Positions 36,378 through 45,901 of a DNA stretch of 61,792 nt are shown here, one piece after another. The notes below the pieces were generated by a model. It was not told the DNA's origin and searched no databases. It saw only the letters and a program-made list of their open reading frames with translations. The stretch is from NCBI GenBank assembly GCA_050290865.1, contig JBNKIW010000022.1, positions 1-61,792 of the forward strand. Direction: 5' to 3'. Source of the DNA: JARRLC01 sp050290865 (GTDB lineage: Bacteria > Pseudomonadota > Alphaproteobacteria > Rhizobiales > Rhodomicrobiaceae). The first letter of the stretch is position 1; each line of letters opens with the position of its first letter. The position numbers were made by a program, and so were the translations under genes.

Positions 36378-36973
36378 GTCAACGGAACCAGAGGGGGATT
36401 TCAGGGTTTCGTGCGGGATTTGCCGGGGAATGGTTAATTACGGCGCGAAAAGCACCGGGAAAAGTTGGCGGGCATGAAGGGAAAATGGAAAAGAGGCAGG
36501 GTGGGATAATGCGGCAGGCGCGACGAATACTCGTCCGGGTCGCCGGGAATACCGTCCCTCATCGTCCGACCATCAGGTGACCGCTGAAAAAACGCTCGTT
36601 CGTCGTCTCCGCGAAAGCAGCGGGCGGGGATCGCGGCAAGTCGAAGATGAAGCCGTGACAATCAGGGCAAGAAACTGACGGCACGGCACAGCGTTGGCGG
36701 CAAGTGCTCAGCGGGCAGAAGTGAAGTCGAATAAGCGGAAACGGCTGGGCTTTTGCTCCCGCCGGCAAATTATGTCACGGGCGGGACCATTCAGCACCTG
36801 CTATTGGCGAATACGCTGCGCCGGTCCGGCCGCGGTGGTGCAAATCTCTCCGGCACCTACGACCGGTGTAGCACAAGTCCGGCTCACCCTTGAGCGTGGA
36901 AAGATTTCCGCGTGTTGAACGTGATCGGACCGATCGCAACCACGAAGGAAGACACGCACCTCCGTAAAAAGCA

Positions 36974-36999
36974 AAAGGGCCGTCCGCAGACGGCCCTTT
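36974..36999 (-). terminator. strong terminator after porin gene
   Basis: A perfect 11-bp stem AAAGGGCCGTC/GACGGCCCTTT with a 4-base loop is followed on the minus strand by TGCTTTTT, about 20 bp past the porin stop. Confidence 0.9.
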
Positions 37000-37017
37000 C
37001 TCGTAGCAAAACGAACC

Positions 37018-38247
37018 TCAGAACTTGATGCGCGAACCAACCATGATCGTAGTCAGATCTTCATACTCGGTTTCGGCGTTGTCGTCGTCGAAGCTCCACA
37101 TACTCGCCTGGGCGTAGATGTCCATGGCGGCGGAGTCGATCTTCTGCACGATGCCGAAGCCTACGCGTGTGGCATCGGCGTCACCGATCGCAAACCCAAC
37201 CACGTGATCATCGTGAACGATGTACGAATCAAAGGCATTCTCGGTCGTATACTGGCCGTATTCACCGTACACGGTCGTCGAACCATAGGGCAGGAACTTC
37301 TTCTCGATACCGCCCTGCACGTACCACATCTTCTGGTCCGTCGAGGTGTCCTCGTTGTCGCGATCGGCAGCGGCGAATGCCACATAAAGGCCCGTCGGAA
37401 CGTGCATAGCCGAGGCAGACCCCGCGAGTTCCTCGAAACCAGCTTCATCCGCCCAGATGTAGCCGATCCCGGCAACGAGACGAATGGAGTTGAACTCCTT
37501 CTTGAAGCGCAGCACGAGGTCGGCGTAGTCATTCTCGCCCCATGAGGCCGACAGGATGAAGCCCATGATCGCGGGCGAATCGTAGCGGACCACGTCAAAA
37601 CGGCCACCGTCGAGGTTGCTCGACCAATCCCCTAGGGTAGACAGAGTGGAATGGTCATGTTCACCTGAGGGCTCGTGGTCGTGATGACGCGTCCCCCGGA
37701 TAACGAAGCTGTTGCCAGCCCCGGCGCCGGAGTGGCTCAGCGAGTTGCCAAGCACAACCTGCGTAGCTCCGTCGGCCGCGGTGCTCTGATGACCGAGGGA
37801 GAGGCGGCCCAACCGGTCGCTCTCGATGTAGAAGTAGTTCTGACGGATGTTGAAAGCGTCTTCGGTATTGTCGTCATCCGCCTGAGTGACGTCGTTGGAG
37901 CCGTTGTCGTCGACGCCGAACTCCATGTTGTATCCTGCGGTCCAGCCAGGCTTGATCCTGGCCTTGCCCTTGAAACCGAAGCGGCTGCCGGCCACATCAT
38001 GGTCGACCACGAACGCGTCGGAATCGACGCCGTCATCCCAGATCAGCAGCGCCTTGTTGACCTGGCCGTAGACCTGTAGCGACACGACCCGGTTACCCTT
38101 TCGTGCCGTCGTCGCTTCCAGCTCCGCAACACGCTCTTCCAAATCGGCGCAGCAGCCACCGCCGAGATCGGCTGCTTTCGCCGGAGTAAAGGTCGCGCCG
38201 ATCAACAAGCCAGCGGCTGCGGCCAAAGCGATACGACTGGTCGTCAT
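37018..38247 (-). CDS. outer membrane porin
   Basis: 409 aa from the ATG at 38247. The signal peptide MTTSRIALAAAAGLLIGATF...AKA is followed by a short coiled coil (DLEERVAELEATTARKG) and a beta-strand-rich barrel that starts VSLQVYGQVNKALL and ends with Phe (VGSRIKF), as barrel proteins do. Similar porins occur in Hyphomicrobiales-type alphaproteobacteria. Acidic loops rich in Asp, plus His-rich loops (TRHHDHEPSGEHDHS), could affect ion selectivity. Upstream in-frame Met codons exist but would bury the signal peptide. Confidence 0.88.
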   Translation of the reverse strand: MTTSRIALAAAAGLLIGATFTPAKAADLGGGCCADLEERVAELEATTARKGNRVVSLQVYGQVNKALLIWDDGVDSDAFVVDHDVAGSRFGFKGKARIKPGWTAGYNMEFGVDDNGSNDVTQADDDNTEDAFNIRQNYFYIESDRLGRLSLGHQSTAADGATQVVLGNSLSHSGAGAGNSFVIRGTRHHDHEPSGEHDHSTLSTLGDWSSNLDGGRFDVVRYDSPAIMGFILSASWGENDYADLVLRFKKEFNSIRLVAGIGYIWADEAGFEELAGSASAMHVPTGLYVAFAAADRDNEDTSTDQKMWYVQGGIEKKFLPYGSTTVYGEYGQYTTENAFDSYIVHDDHVVGFAIGDADATRVGFGIVQKIDSAAMDIYAQASMWSFDDDNAETEYEDLTTIMVGSRIKF

Positions 38248-39003
38248 AAATCCCCCAATCATCTCCATCTCCATGTGCCCGAAGCAAACCTCAGGCGTCC
38301 CATGCAGAAACTGCCTGCGCGGGAGCGCCGGACGCCTCTGCGATCCAAGACCGTCAGCGTCGAACCCCGAAGCTGCTAACGGCTCCAAATCCGCCCCGGT
38401 GCGAGTTCTGATCCCATCCGCGCCAAAGGCTGCAGAAACCTGATTAGACCAAACAGTCTCAGGCGTAAACAATAACAAAGCTATTGTTGATTAATTCACA
38501 AGCATCTTGTGGCGTTTGAACAACAAAATACGTATTAACGCTTGGGCGTGCGAAACAATTTTGAGTAGTTATACTTATACACACGTTGCTATTATAACGA
38601 GCCATATATTCCTACATCCATTTTGGCTGAACAGAAAATGATGTACGCAAAGTCACGTATACACAAATGCTTCATAACTAACATATTGGCAATCGTCATA
38701 ACGTCGTCCAGAGGTGCGGCCACCTATTATTTATCATTAGTCGGATTTATATGATATACATCGAGGCGCTCAGAGCATTTCTACTTTCACGATACATAAC
38801 TAAACACGATATGTATTGAATTGCAGCGCCCCCCCTGTTTCCTGGCGAACCGTTCGCCCCTCAAACGAAAAACACCGCCCGAAGGCGGCGTTTTCGCCAG
38901 AAACGACACGATTCGATTGGAACCGCCGGGCACACGCAGCTTCTGCCACCCACGCAAGAGGAGACAATCGGCGGATTGACGGCTTCTGAGTCTGGGGCTG
39001 ATT
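38248..39003. other. AT-rich non-coding region upstream of porin
   Basis: No gene is recognised. About 38460-38830 is strikingly AT-rich compared with its surroundings. Two inverted repeats, ACAATA-N7-TATTGT (38469-38487) and CACAAG-CAT-CTTGTG (38497-38511), lie 220-265 bp upstream of the porin start and are operator candidates. The far end holds the terminator of the next gene. Confidence 0.55.
38869..38894 (-). terminator. terminator after the secreted-protein gene
   Basis: Minus strand AAAACGCCGCC-TTCG-GGCGGTGTTTT with one mismatch in the stem, a stable TTCG tetraloop and a T-rich 3' side. Confidence 0.8.
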
Positions 39004-39495
39004 CTATTGCCCGGCCTTGGCCTGGCGTGAAGCTTCCATGGCGGCATCGACCTTGCCGAGCATGTAGCCCCATTTCGCGCGCGTGTTCTCGACGACCCTG
39101 GCCATCAGCGCACGCAACTCTCCGAGCAGCGCACAGCGCCGCGCGTCCGCACGCGACGGAAGCACGGCAGCCCCGGCCGTCAAGGGCGCGGCGCCCAGCC
39201 CCTCGACCTTGGCCAGCAGAGCCTTGTTACCTTCATCGAAGGCGGCGATACGCTCGTCCTTCACGAAAGGCGAGGCCTTGGCGAGATAATCGGCGTCGGC
39301 CCAGCCTTCGCGGGCGCGCAGGACACGCAGTTTTTCCTGGAAAGCCTTCTTGTTCTCGCCATTCATGGCGGTGAGCTTGGCGCTCGCGTCGGCGACCACG
39401 GCGGCAAAGGCGGGCTGGCCGCACTTCCCCTGCTCATCAGCCAACGCAGTCAGCGGAAAAAGCAAAATAACGGCCGTGCCGAGAAAACGGCGCAT
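39004..39495 (-). CDS. secreted alpha-helical protein, unknown
   Basis: 163 aa from the ATG at 39495. Signal peptide MRRFLGTAVILLFPLTALA followed by DEQGKCGQ; the mature part is Ala/Lys/Glu-rich and predicted helical, with two Cys (GKCGQ; ARRCALL) that may pair. Likely periplasmic. No family is recognised. It is its own transcript, ending in a strong terminator. Confidence 0.65.
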   Translation of the reverse strand: MRRFLGTAVILLFPLTALADEQGKCGQPAFAAVVADASAKLTAMNGENKKAFQEKLRVLRAREGWADADYLAKASPFVKDERIAAFDEGNKALLAKVEGLGAAPLTAGAAVLPSRADARRCALLGELRALMARVVENTRAKWGYMLGKVDAAMEASRQAKAGQ

Positions 39496-39562
39496 GATCC
39501 CCACTCATCCTGGCGCGCATTAACTTTTGTTAACGCAAAATAGCCAAGGAATCTTCGCCAAA

Positions 39563-41812
39563 TTATGGCGTCTCAAAGCCGGCGATGCCAAAACGGTTCG
39601 CACGGGGAAAACCCTTCGGCACGGTGCGGCCGGCCTGGGCGCGCGTCCCCTGCCATTCGGCCACCTCGGTGACGGTGCGAGTGCGCGAGCCTTCGAGCCA
39701 GCGCAGGCCCACGGCGTCGCGGAAGACCGTGATGTCGGCCAGCCCGCCGTCCTTGAACTTCTGCAGACGCACGCCGCGGCCGCGGCTCAGCTCGTTGACC
39801 TCGGCGAGCGGGTAAATCAGCATCCGGCGGTTGTCGCCCAGGCAGGCGACGCTGTCGCCCTCGGCCGCCACGCAGACCACCGCCTTGTCCGGGGGCGTCA
39901 CCATCATGACCTGCCTGCCCTTGCGGGTCTGCGCGATGACCTCGTCCTCGGCGACGACGAAACCGTTGCCTTGCCGGGAGGCGATCAGCAGCTTGCGGCC
40001 GGGCTTGTGGACGAACAGCTCGATAATATCGCTCGCCTCTTCGAGGTCGATCATGAGACGCACCGGCTCGCCGTGACCGCGCCCGCCGGGCAGGCCGGAG
40101 GCTTCCAGCGTGTAGAACTTGCCGTTGGACGCGAACAGAACGATCTTGTCCGTAGACTGCGCGCGGATGGCGCGTTTCAGCTTGTCACCAGCCTTGAACT
40201 GCAGCTTGTCCATGTCGTCCTGGTGGCCCTTGAGCGCGCGGATCCAGCCCTTCTCCGACAGGACGACCGTCACCGGCTCACGCTCGATCATCGCCTGTTC
40301 GACATCCACGTCGATGACCGGCATGTCGGCGAAAGCCGTGCGGCGCGCACCCAGCGCCGTCGCCTTGCCAAAGGCCTTCTTGGTCGCGGTGATCTCCTGC
40401 GAAATCCTCGCCCATTGTTTCTCGTCTGATCCGAGCAGGGCGACGAGTTCGGCTTTCTCGGCCGTCAGCTTGTCATGTTCGGTGCGGATTTCGATCTCTT
40501 CGAGCTTGCGCAAAGCGCGCAGCCGCATGTTGAGGATTGCCTCGGCCTGGACGTCACTGAGGCGGAATTTGCGCATCAGTACGGCTTTCGGCTCATCCTC
40601 ATTGCGGATGATGCGGATCACCTCGTCGATGTTGAGATAGGCGATGAGATAGCCGCCGAGCACTTCCAGCCGGTGCTCGATCTGCTTCAGGCGGTGCTCC
40701 GACCGGCGCCTCAGCACGACCTTGCGATGCTGGAGCCATTCGCCGAGCGCCTCGCCCAGCCCCATCACCACCGGCACCTGCCCGCGGCTGAGCACGTTCA
40801 TGTTCAAAGGCACGCGCGATTCCAGCTCGGTCAGCTTGAAAAGCTGCTCCATGAGCATGACCGCATCCACGGTGCGCGCGCGCGGCTCCAGCACGAGGCG
40901 GACGTCCTCGGCGGACTCGTCGCGCACATCGGCGAGGAGCGGCAGCTTCTTCGCCTCCATCAGCTCGGCGATCTTCTCGATCAGCCGCGATTTCTGCACG
41001 AGATGGGGGATTTCAGTGACGACGATCTGGTAGGTGCCGCGGCCGGTCTCCTCGCGCTGCCAGGTGGCGCGCAGCCGAAAGCTGCCGCGGCCGGTCCGGT
41101 AGGCTTCGACGATCGAGGCGCGGCTGTCCACGATGACGCCGCCGGTCGGGAAATCCGGACCGGGGATGAATTCGGCGAGCTTCTCAGCGGAGGCGCCCGG
41201 GTGCTTGATGAGATGAAGGGCGGCGTTGCACAGCTCTTCGACATTGTGCGGCGGGATGGATGTCGCCATGCCCACGGCGATGCCCGACGATCCGTTCGCC
41301 AGGAGATTCGGGAAATTGGCGGGAAGGACGGCCGGCTCTTTCTCCGATCCGTCATAGGTCTCGCGGAAATCGACCGTGTCCTCGTCGATGCCGTCCAGCA
41401 ACGCCGCGGCGATATCCGTCAGGCGCGCTTCGGTGTAACGCATCGCGGCGGCGTTATCGCCATCAACGTTGCCGAAATTGCCCTGGCCATCGACCAGCGG
41501 GTAGCGCTGCGCGAACTCCTGCGCGAGGCGCACCAGGGCGTCATAGACCGACTGATCGCCATGCGGGTGAAACTTACCGATGACATCGCCAACCACGCGC
41601 GCGCACTTTTTGTAGCCGCCCTCCGGGTCGAGCTTCAAGAGGCGCATGGCGTACAAAAGGCGCCGGTGGACGGGCTTCAGGCCATCGCGCACGTCGGGCA
41701 GCGCGCGATGCATGATGGTGGACAGCGCGTAAGCGAGATAGCGCTCTTCAAGCGCTTCCTTCAGCTTCACGGGTTCCGCGGGATCGGGATCGAGAATCAG
41801 TTCGTCAGCCAT
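39563..41812 (-). CDS. parC: DNA topoisomerase IV subunit A
   Basis: 749 aa type IIA subunit that decatenates daughter chromosomes with ParE (not in this window). The DNA-cleaving Tyr126 lies in AAMRYTEARL; GLKPVHRRLLYAMR, the quinolone-determining region GKFHPHGDQSVYDALVRLAQ and LVDGQGNFGN are all present. The C-terminal beta-pinwheel is shorter than GyrA's and lacks a GyrA box, which favours ParC. Confidence 0.94.
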   Translation of the reverse strand: MADELILDPDPAEPVKLKEALEERYLAYALSTIMHRALPDVRDGLKPVHRRLLYAMRLLKLDPEGGYKKCARVVGDVIGKFHPHGDQSVYDALVRLAQEFAQRYPLVDGQGNFGNVDGDNAAAMRYTEARLTDIAAALLDGIDEDTVDFRETYDGSEKEPAVLPANFPNLLANGSSGIAVGMATSIPPHNVEELCNAALHLIKHPGASAEKLAEFIPGPDFPTGGVIVDSRASIVEAYRTGRGSFRLRATWQREETGRGTYQIVVTEIPHLVQKSRLIEKIAELMEAKKLPLLADVRDESAEDVRLVLEPRARTVDAVMLMEQLFKLTELESRVPLNMNVLSRGQVPVVMGLGEALGEWLQHRKVVLRRRSEHRLKQIEHRLEVLGGYLIAYLNIDEVIRIIRNEDEPKAVLMRKFRLSDVQAEAILNMRLRALRKLEEIEIRTEHDKLTAEKAELVALLGSDEKQWARISQEITATKKAFGKATALGARRTAFADMPVIDVDVEQAMIEREPVTVVLSEKGWIRALKGHQDDMDKLQFKAGDKLKRAIRAQSTDKIVLFASNGKFYTLEASGLPGGRGHGEPVRLMIDLEEASDIIELFVHKPGRKLLIASRQGNGFVVAEDEVIAQTRKGRQVMMVTPPDKAVVCVAAEGDSVACLGDNRRMLIYPLAEVNELSRGRGVRLQKFKDGGLADITVFRDAVGLRWLEGSRTRTVTEVAEWQGTRAQAGRTVPKGFPRANRFGIAGFETP

Positions 41813-42039
41813 GGTCCTTGCATAAACCTTGCGGGGGGCGCGTCAAGTGGGGCGCATCCGGAGATCGTGCGGCGGGCGAACGCGCTGCGATCTTCCGCCA
41901 CAATACCTCCTACCGGTTCGTCATGCTCCAGTCGCATTCGCGCGTAAACTGCACACGGAACAGCCCTCAGTTTGAGTCGGAGTTGCGTAGTTCTGCTGCG
42001 GGACGTGTCGTATTTCTCAACGATGAATTGAGGTTGACC

Positions 42040-42369
42040 ATGAGAACCTTTTTTGGTGTTGCGGCGCTCGCTCTGGCGATGATTGCGATCGTCGTGCCTC
42101 ACAATGGCCTGCACCTGTCGCTGGCGGCACTCGCGCTCGGCGCCGTCGCCGCGCTGGCGGGTGCTAAATCGTTCGCCGCGGCGACACCCGTCGTCGCAGC
42201 GGTCAATCTGTTCTTCCTCAGCCCCAGCACGCTGGAGGCGATCAACAGGTCAACGGACGTGCTGATGATGTGGGTGCTCGTCGTGGTGGCGCTCGCCCTG
42301 CCCTTCATCGCCATCGCGCTCAACAGCTCGGGCGCATTCGATTTCAGCGAGCGCAAAGGGCATCACTGA
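42040..42369 (+). CDS. small membrane protein, unknown
   Basis: 109 aa with three or four hydrophobic segments (FFGVAALALAMIAIVV; LSLAALALGAVAALAG; VLMMWVLVVVALALPFIAIAL) and a charged C-terminus ending FSERKGHH. The ATG at 42040 has TTGAGG nine bases upstream; the frame is open earlier without hydrophobic pattern. Its end overlaps the convergent recO stop by 7 nt. Family not recognised. Confidence 0.68.
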   Translation: MRTFFGVAALALAMIAIVVPHNGLHLSLAALALGAVAALAGAKSFAAATPVVAAVNLFFLSPSTLEAINRSTDVLMMWVLVVVALALPFIAIALNSSGAFDFSERKGHH

Positions 42370-43094
42370 CGAGACGCGGCCGCAAGCCGCTGCACGATCG
42401 GCGCGCGGGGTTCCGGCAGATGAAGTCCGCGCGGTGTCAGGACGTGCCGTTCCAGAAAATAGCCGGTGAGCTTCAGGCCATCGGCGATCTCAGCGGGTGC
42501 GGCGGCGAGCGCATTGCCTGAGCGCAGGAATGCCGGCAGCGGCAGAAGTTGAGTCGCGTAAGGCGCGCCTGCCTCCGCCGACACCGCCCGTCCCGATTTC
42601 GGCGAGACGTAAATGAGATTGTCGCGTGCTCCCGTCGCCGCGCAATGCTCCAGATCGAGGCCGAAGCCCAGTTCCGACAGGAGCAGCAATTCCCAGCGGA
42701 CGAGAATCTGCGGCCACAGCCCTGGCTCGTTGAGATGCCGCAGCATGAGGAGCGCCAGATCGAACACCGCCGGATGCGGGTCGCGCTCGGGAAGGAGCTT
42801 GGCAAGGCTCGCCATCGTGCCGATACCGGCCAGCGCCAGCCGATCGTCGAGGGCGCGCGCGGCGAAGGGTTCGGCCAGATCCAGCACAAAAAAACCGAGC
42901 TGCTCAGCAAGGCGCGCCCGCCATTCGGTGTGCAGGAGGTTGCCGGTCTGCAGGAGCGGCCGCAGGCGCCGCGACCGGCCGCCGCGCACGAGGCCGAGAT
43001 AGCGGCCGTGGCTGCGCGCCAGCACCTCCGCCACGGCACTGGTTTCGCCATGCGGGCGGACATGAAGGACGATGGCTTCGTCAGTCCATTCCAT
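42363..43094 (-). CDS. recO: DNA repair protein RecO
   Basis: 243 aa. N-terminal OB fold (MEWTDEAIVLHVRPHGETSAVAEVL) and the RecO helical domain (GLWPQILVRWELLLLSELGFGLDLEHCAATG). It works with RecR to load RecA at gaps. The single Cys in LEHCAATG is the only relic of a zinc-binding region, as is usual in alphaproteobacteria. Confidence 0.93.
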   Translation of the reverse strand: MEWTDEAIVLHVRPHGETSAVAEVLARSHGRYLGLVRGGRSRRLRPLLQTGNLLHTEWRARLAEQLGFFVLDLAEPFAARALDDRLALAGIGTMASLAKLLPERDPHPAVFDLALLMLRHLNEPGLWPQILVRWELLLLSELGFGLDLEHCAATGARDNLIYVSPKSGRAVSAEAGAPYATQLLPLPAFLRSGNALAAAPAEIADGLKLTGYFLERHVLTPRGLHLPEPRAPIVQRLAAASRQ

Positions 43095-43154
43095 GCCGAT
43101 AGTGCTGCTGGTGGTCGTCAGCGCGGTTGATCGTCGCGACTGAAAAGCAATGCG

Positions 43155-43997
43155 TCACGCTTCGCCGCCGACGCGGTCAAGGCCTTCGCGGGCGGGACGG
43201 TAGGACGGATTGATCTGCAGCGCGCGCCTGTAGGCCTGCGCCGCTTCCTTCTTCTGGCCCATGCCTTCGGCCGCCCTGCCGCGCAAGGCCCAGGCCTCGT
43301 AATTATCCTTGCGCCCGCGCGCGGCCTGGTAGAAGTCGTCGTAAGCCTTTTCGTATTTCTGCAGGGCCAGTTCGCTCAGCCCCTTGGCGTGGTAGACCTC
43401 GGGCGCATCCGGGCGGTAGCCCAGCGTGTTGTCGAAATCGTTTACGGCCTTGGCATGCTGGCCCATCGCCTGATAACTCAAACCGCGATTGAAAAAGGCG
43501 ACCGCACCGGCCTGAACATCGAGCGCCTGCGAGTAGTCGCCCACGGCCCGCGCGTACTGCTTGCGCATCCGGTAAATATTGCCGCGCCCGACGAGCGCGA
43601 CGCCGTATTTCGGGTCGATGCTGAGAGCCTGATCGTAATCGGCCAGGGCCTGATCGAGCCGCCCCACCCGCGCGTAAATCAGCGCCCGGTTGGCATAAGC
43701 CTGATAATATTGCGGGCTGATGGAAATCGCGGTGTTGAAGTCGGCCAGCGCCTTTTCGTATTCGCCGGACTGACCATAAGCCGCGCCGCGCAGATTCAGC
43801 GCGTTGGCATCATTCGGATTGGACCTGATAACCTCGGAGAGCGAGGCGATATTCGCCTTCTGGTCCGCCTGCGCGAGCTTTTGCCGCAGTGCGACTTGAT
43901 TCGCCACCTCGACGCTGCCCTGGCAACCGGCGACAAAAAGACATGCCCCGAGAACCATCGCGTATCTGCCAGCAATGGGGCTCATCAGGAAACCCAT
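43155..43997 (-). CDS. TPR-repeat lipoprotein
   Basis: About 280 aa. A signal peptide ends in a lipobox (LFVAGC, Cys near 25), then six or so tetratricopeptide repeats (for example NDANALNLRGAAYGQSGEYE; YYQAYANRALIYARVGRLDQ). Probably an envelope lipoprotein acting as a protein-interaction scaffold. The ATG at 43997 has GGGTGG before it; one at 43985 is an alternative. NlpI-like by architecture, but not firmly assigned. Confidence 0.78.
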   Translation of the reverse strand: MGFLMSPIAGRYAMVLGACLFVAGCQGSVEVANQVALRQKLAQADQKANIASLSEVIRSNPNDANALNLRGAAYGQSGEYEKALADFNTAISISPQYYQAYANRALIYARVGRLDQALADYDQALSIDPKYGVALVGRGNIYRMRKQYARAVGDYSQALDVQAGAVAFFNRGLSYQAMGQHAKAVNDFDNTLGYRPDAPEVYHAKGLSELALQKYEKAYDDFYQAARGRKDNYEAWALRGRAAEGMGQKKEAAQAYRRALQINPSYRPAREGLDRVGGEA

Positions 43998-44155
43998 CGA
44001 ACCACCCAATCCCGGTCGAATTGATGCCAATACCCTGGTAACGAAGCCTAACCGCACCCGTTGCCGAACCTCGCCTCCGTGGTGCTCCAGAAATGCGGCC
44101 TAAATTGGAACCGCCGCCCCACCGCTTGGATCATAGCCCGACCGGATTCCCGGCG

Positions 44156-44383
44156 CTAACGTCTTGGCCCGCGCCCCAGAACAAGACCTTCACGTTGAGC
44201 GCGCTTCCGCGCCAGCTTGCGCGCCCGGCGCACGGCCTCGGCCTTCTCGCGCGCGCGCCTCTCGGACGGTTTTTCGTAATAGTTGCGGAGTTTCATCTCT
44301 CTGAAGATGCCTTCCCGCTGCATCTTCTTCTTCAGGGCTTTCAGCGCCTGATCGACGTTGTTGTCGCGAACATGGACTTGCAC
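44156..44383 (-). CDS. rpsU: 30S ribosomal protein S21
   Basis: 75 aa, very basic. VQVHVRDNNVDQALKALKK, then REMKLRNYYEKPSERRAREKAEA, are S21. Starts with GTG at 44383, with AAGGAG nine bases before it; an upstream in-frame ATG gives a non-conserved extension. Confidence 0.95.
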   Translation of the reverse strand: MQVHVRDNNVDQALKALKKKMQREGIFREMKLRNYYEKPSERRAREKAEAVRRARKLARKRAQREGLVLGRGPRR

Positions 44384-44409
44384 GCTCTCTCCTTCACATT
44401 GGTGTTTGC

Positions 44410-44454
44410 CATTTGCAAATGACATAAAATGCCGGGCACGCGCGCACCCGGCAT
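44410..44454 (-). promoter_or_regulatory. leader hairpin and palindrome before rpsU
   Basis: An 8-bp perfect stem ATGCCGGG/CCCGGCAT (44429-44454) is followed on the minus strand by TTTTATG. Next comes the palindrome CATTTGCAAATG (44410-44421), both within 75 bp upstream of rpsU. It could be the end of the transcript from the other side, an attenuator, or an operator. Confidence 0.4.
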
Positions 44455-44812
44455 TCCTTAACTGCTGGCTCCTTGTAGCAAATCCGGACGCGCCTGTCCA
44501 TCGCCGCCGCGAAGTGCCTGTGCACCCGCGATTATTTATCCGTTCACGGCCTGGGCCGGAAGCGGGAATGCTCCAAAATCGGCTGCGGCCACCCCGGCGG
44601 CCCCTCGAATTTTCGCGGATTTAAACCAAAGCTTCAGGCTGAGTGTGGAATCACTCGTGACCGGGCGCCATATTGCCGTTGCAGAGCCGCGTGGCCGCCC
44701 TATGGTAAAAGACAACGACGCCGGAATACGGCCTGCCGAAAGCCGCCGCCTTTTGCGCACACAACGGGAGGGAGCGGCAGGATGCCGGATGCCGCCCGCA
44801 ACCGAGGTGCCG

Positions 44813-45718
44813 ATGCGCATGAGAAGGACGACACGACGGTTTCTTGCCGCAGTCATGATTTTGCCCGCCGGACAGGCGCTCGCCGCCATGCCGGTCCCTG
44901 CCGTCAACCAGGAGCCGTCGCCGGAGGACGGCCTCGCTCCACACCGCGCCGTCTACGACATGACGCTGAAGCGGGCTGTCGCGGGCTCGAACGTCTCGGA
45001 TATCCGCGGGCGCCTCGTCTTCGATTTCAAAGGATCGCCCTGCTCGGGCTATTCGCTCGGCACGCGGCTGGTGACCCAGATCATCGACCGCAACGGCAAA
45101 TCGACGCTCACCGACATGCGCTCCTCGACCTGGGAACAGGCCAGGGGCGGCCGGTTTCGCTTCGATACTTCGCAATATATGAACCAGAGGCTCTCCGAGC
45201 GGGTCAAAGGCATCGCCACGCGCGGCAAGGGCGGCGACGCCATCAACATCGCCATCTCCAAGCCGAGGAAGCGCCGGGTCAAACTGGGCGGCGATCCCCT
45301 GTTCCCGACACAGCATTCGCTGACCATCCTGGCGGCGGCCCGGGCCGGACGCAGCATCGTGCAGGCCAACCTTTATGACGGCTCGGAGCAGGGCGTGAAA
45401 CTGTTCGAGACAACCACGCTCATCGGCCAGGCCGTCCAGCCGGGGACCGGCAAGAGCCTGATCCCCATCAAAAACGCCGAAGACCTGGATGCCCTCCCCT
45501 CTTGGCCGGTCACGATCGGCTATTTCGAGGGCAAGAAACCGGCGAAATCGGACGAGGGCCTGCCGAGCTACGAACTGTCGTTCCGGCTTTACGCGAATGG
45601 CGTCAGCCGCAGGCTCGTCATCGACTATGGCAATTTCGCCATCGCGGGCGAGCTGAGCCGCATCGACTTCTACAAACCGAAGAAATGCACCGGTAAGACC
45701 AGGAGGAAAAAGAAATAG
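44813..45718 (+). CDS. eipB: EipB-like periplasmic envelope protein (DUF1849)
   Basis: 301 aa from the ATG at 44813, chosen for GAGG five bases upstream and because it starts the signal peptide (RRTTRRFLAAVMILPAGQALA). The mature part has LAPHRAVYDMTLKRAV, then beta-strand-rich sequence to YGNFAIAGELSRIDFYKPKKC. Brucella EipB forms a periplasmic beta-spiral held by one disulfide; the matching pair here is Cys77 and Cys292. It supports envelope integrity in that family. The basic tail (GKTRRKKK) is unusual. Confidence 0.83.
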   Translation: MRMRRTTRRFLAAVMILPAGQALAAMPVPAVNQEPSPEDGLAPHRAVYDMTLKRAVAGSNVSDIRGRLVFDFKGSPCSGYSLGTRLVTQIIDRNGKSTLTDMRSSTWEQARGGRFRFDTSQYMNQRLSERVKGIATRGKGGDAINIAISKPRKRRVKLGGDPLFPTQHSLTILAAARAGRSIVQANLYDGSEQGVKLFETTTLIGQAVQPGTGKSLIPIKNAEDLDALPSWPVTIGYFEGKKPAKSDEGLPSYELSFRLYANGVSRRLVIDYGNFAIAGELSRIDFYKPKKCTGKTRRKKK

Positions 45719-45734
45719 GTGATTTTCACCGGCG

Positions 45735-45901
45735 CTAGTACGCCCCGCAGGAAATCCTGCCCCACTTGCTGCACGCTCTCACGGGATTTCCTGCGGGTTA
45801 AGCGTACTAGCAACTTATTGATTCTAGCACAGCTTTTCCGAGGCATGTTCGCTTGCGCAGGTGCGGCGAATGGGGTGCGAACTTGCCTCGGGCTGTACTA
45901 G
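45735..45901 (+). repeat. CTAG-bounded double-hairpin repeat, copy 1
   Basis: 167 bp: hairpin A (45735-45810), a 13-bp linker (CAACTTATTGATT), hairpin B (45824-45901). Each hairpin begins and ends with CTAG followed or preceded by a GTAC-like end. Arms of A are CCCGCAGGAAATCC and GGATTTCCTGCGGG; arms of B contain GAGGCATGTTCGC and GCGAACTTGCCTC. Removing the unit with one CTAG joins GCG-CTA-GTC-AAC-TGG, giving A-L-V-N-W in frame with the transposase fragment that follows. No coding capacity. Confidence 0.88.

Larger units (their letters stand above)
36148..37017. other. non-coding region mraZ-porin
   Basis: 870 bp between divergently read neighbours' ends (mraZ 5' end, porin 3' end). It contains the MraZ box and the porin terminator. 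Short open frames at 36434-36768 lack SDs and recognisable sequence. I looked for RNase P RNA, which can lie near mraZ in alphaproteobacteria, and did not find its conserved blocks. Confidence 0.5.

Noticed and set aside
36434..36768. Short minus-strand frames, and a search for RNase P RNA
   Set aside because: No SD, no recognisable protein family, and none of the conserved rnpB blocks were found on either strand.
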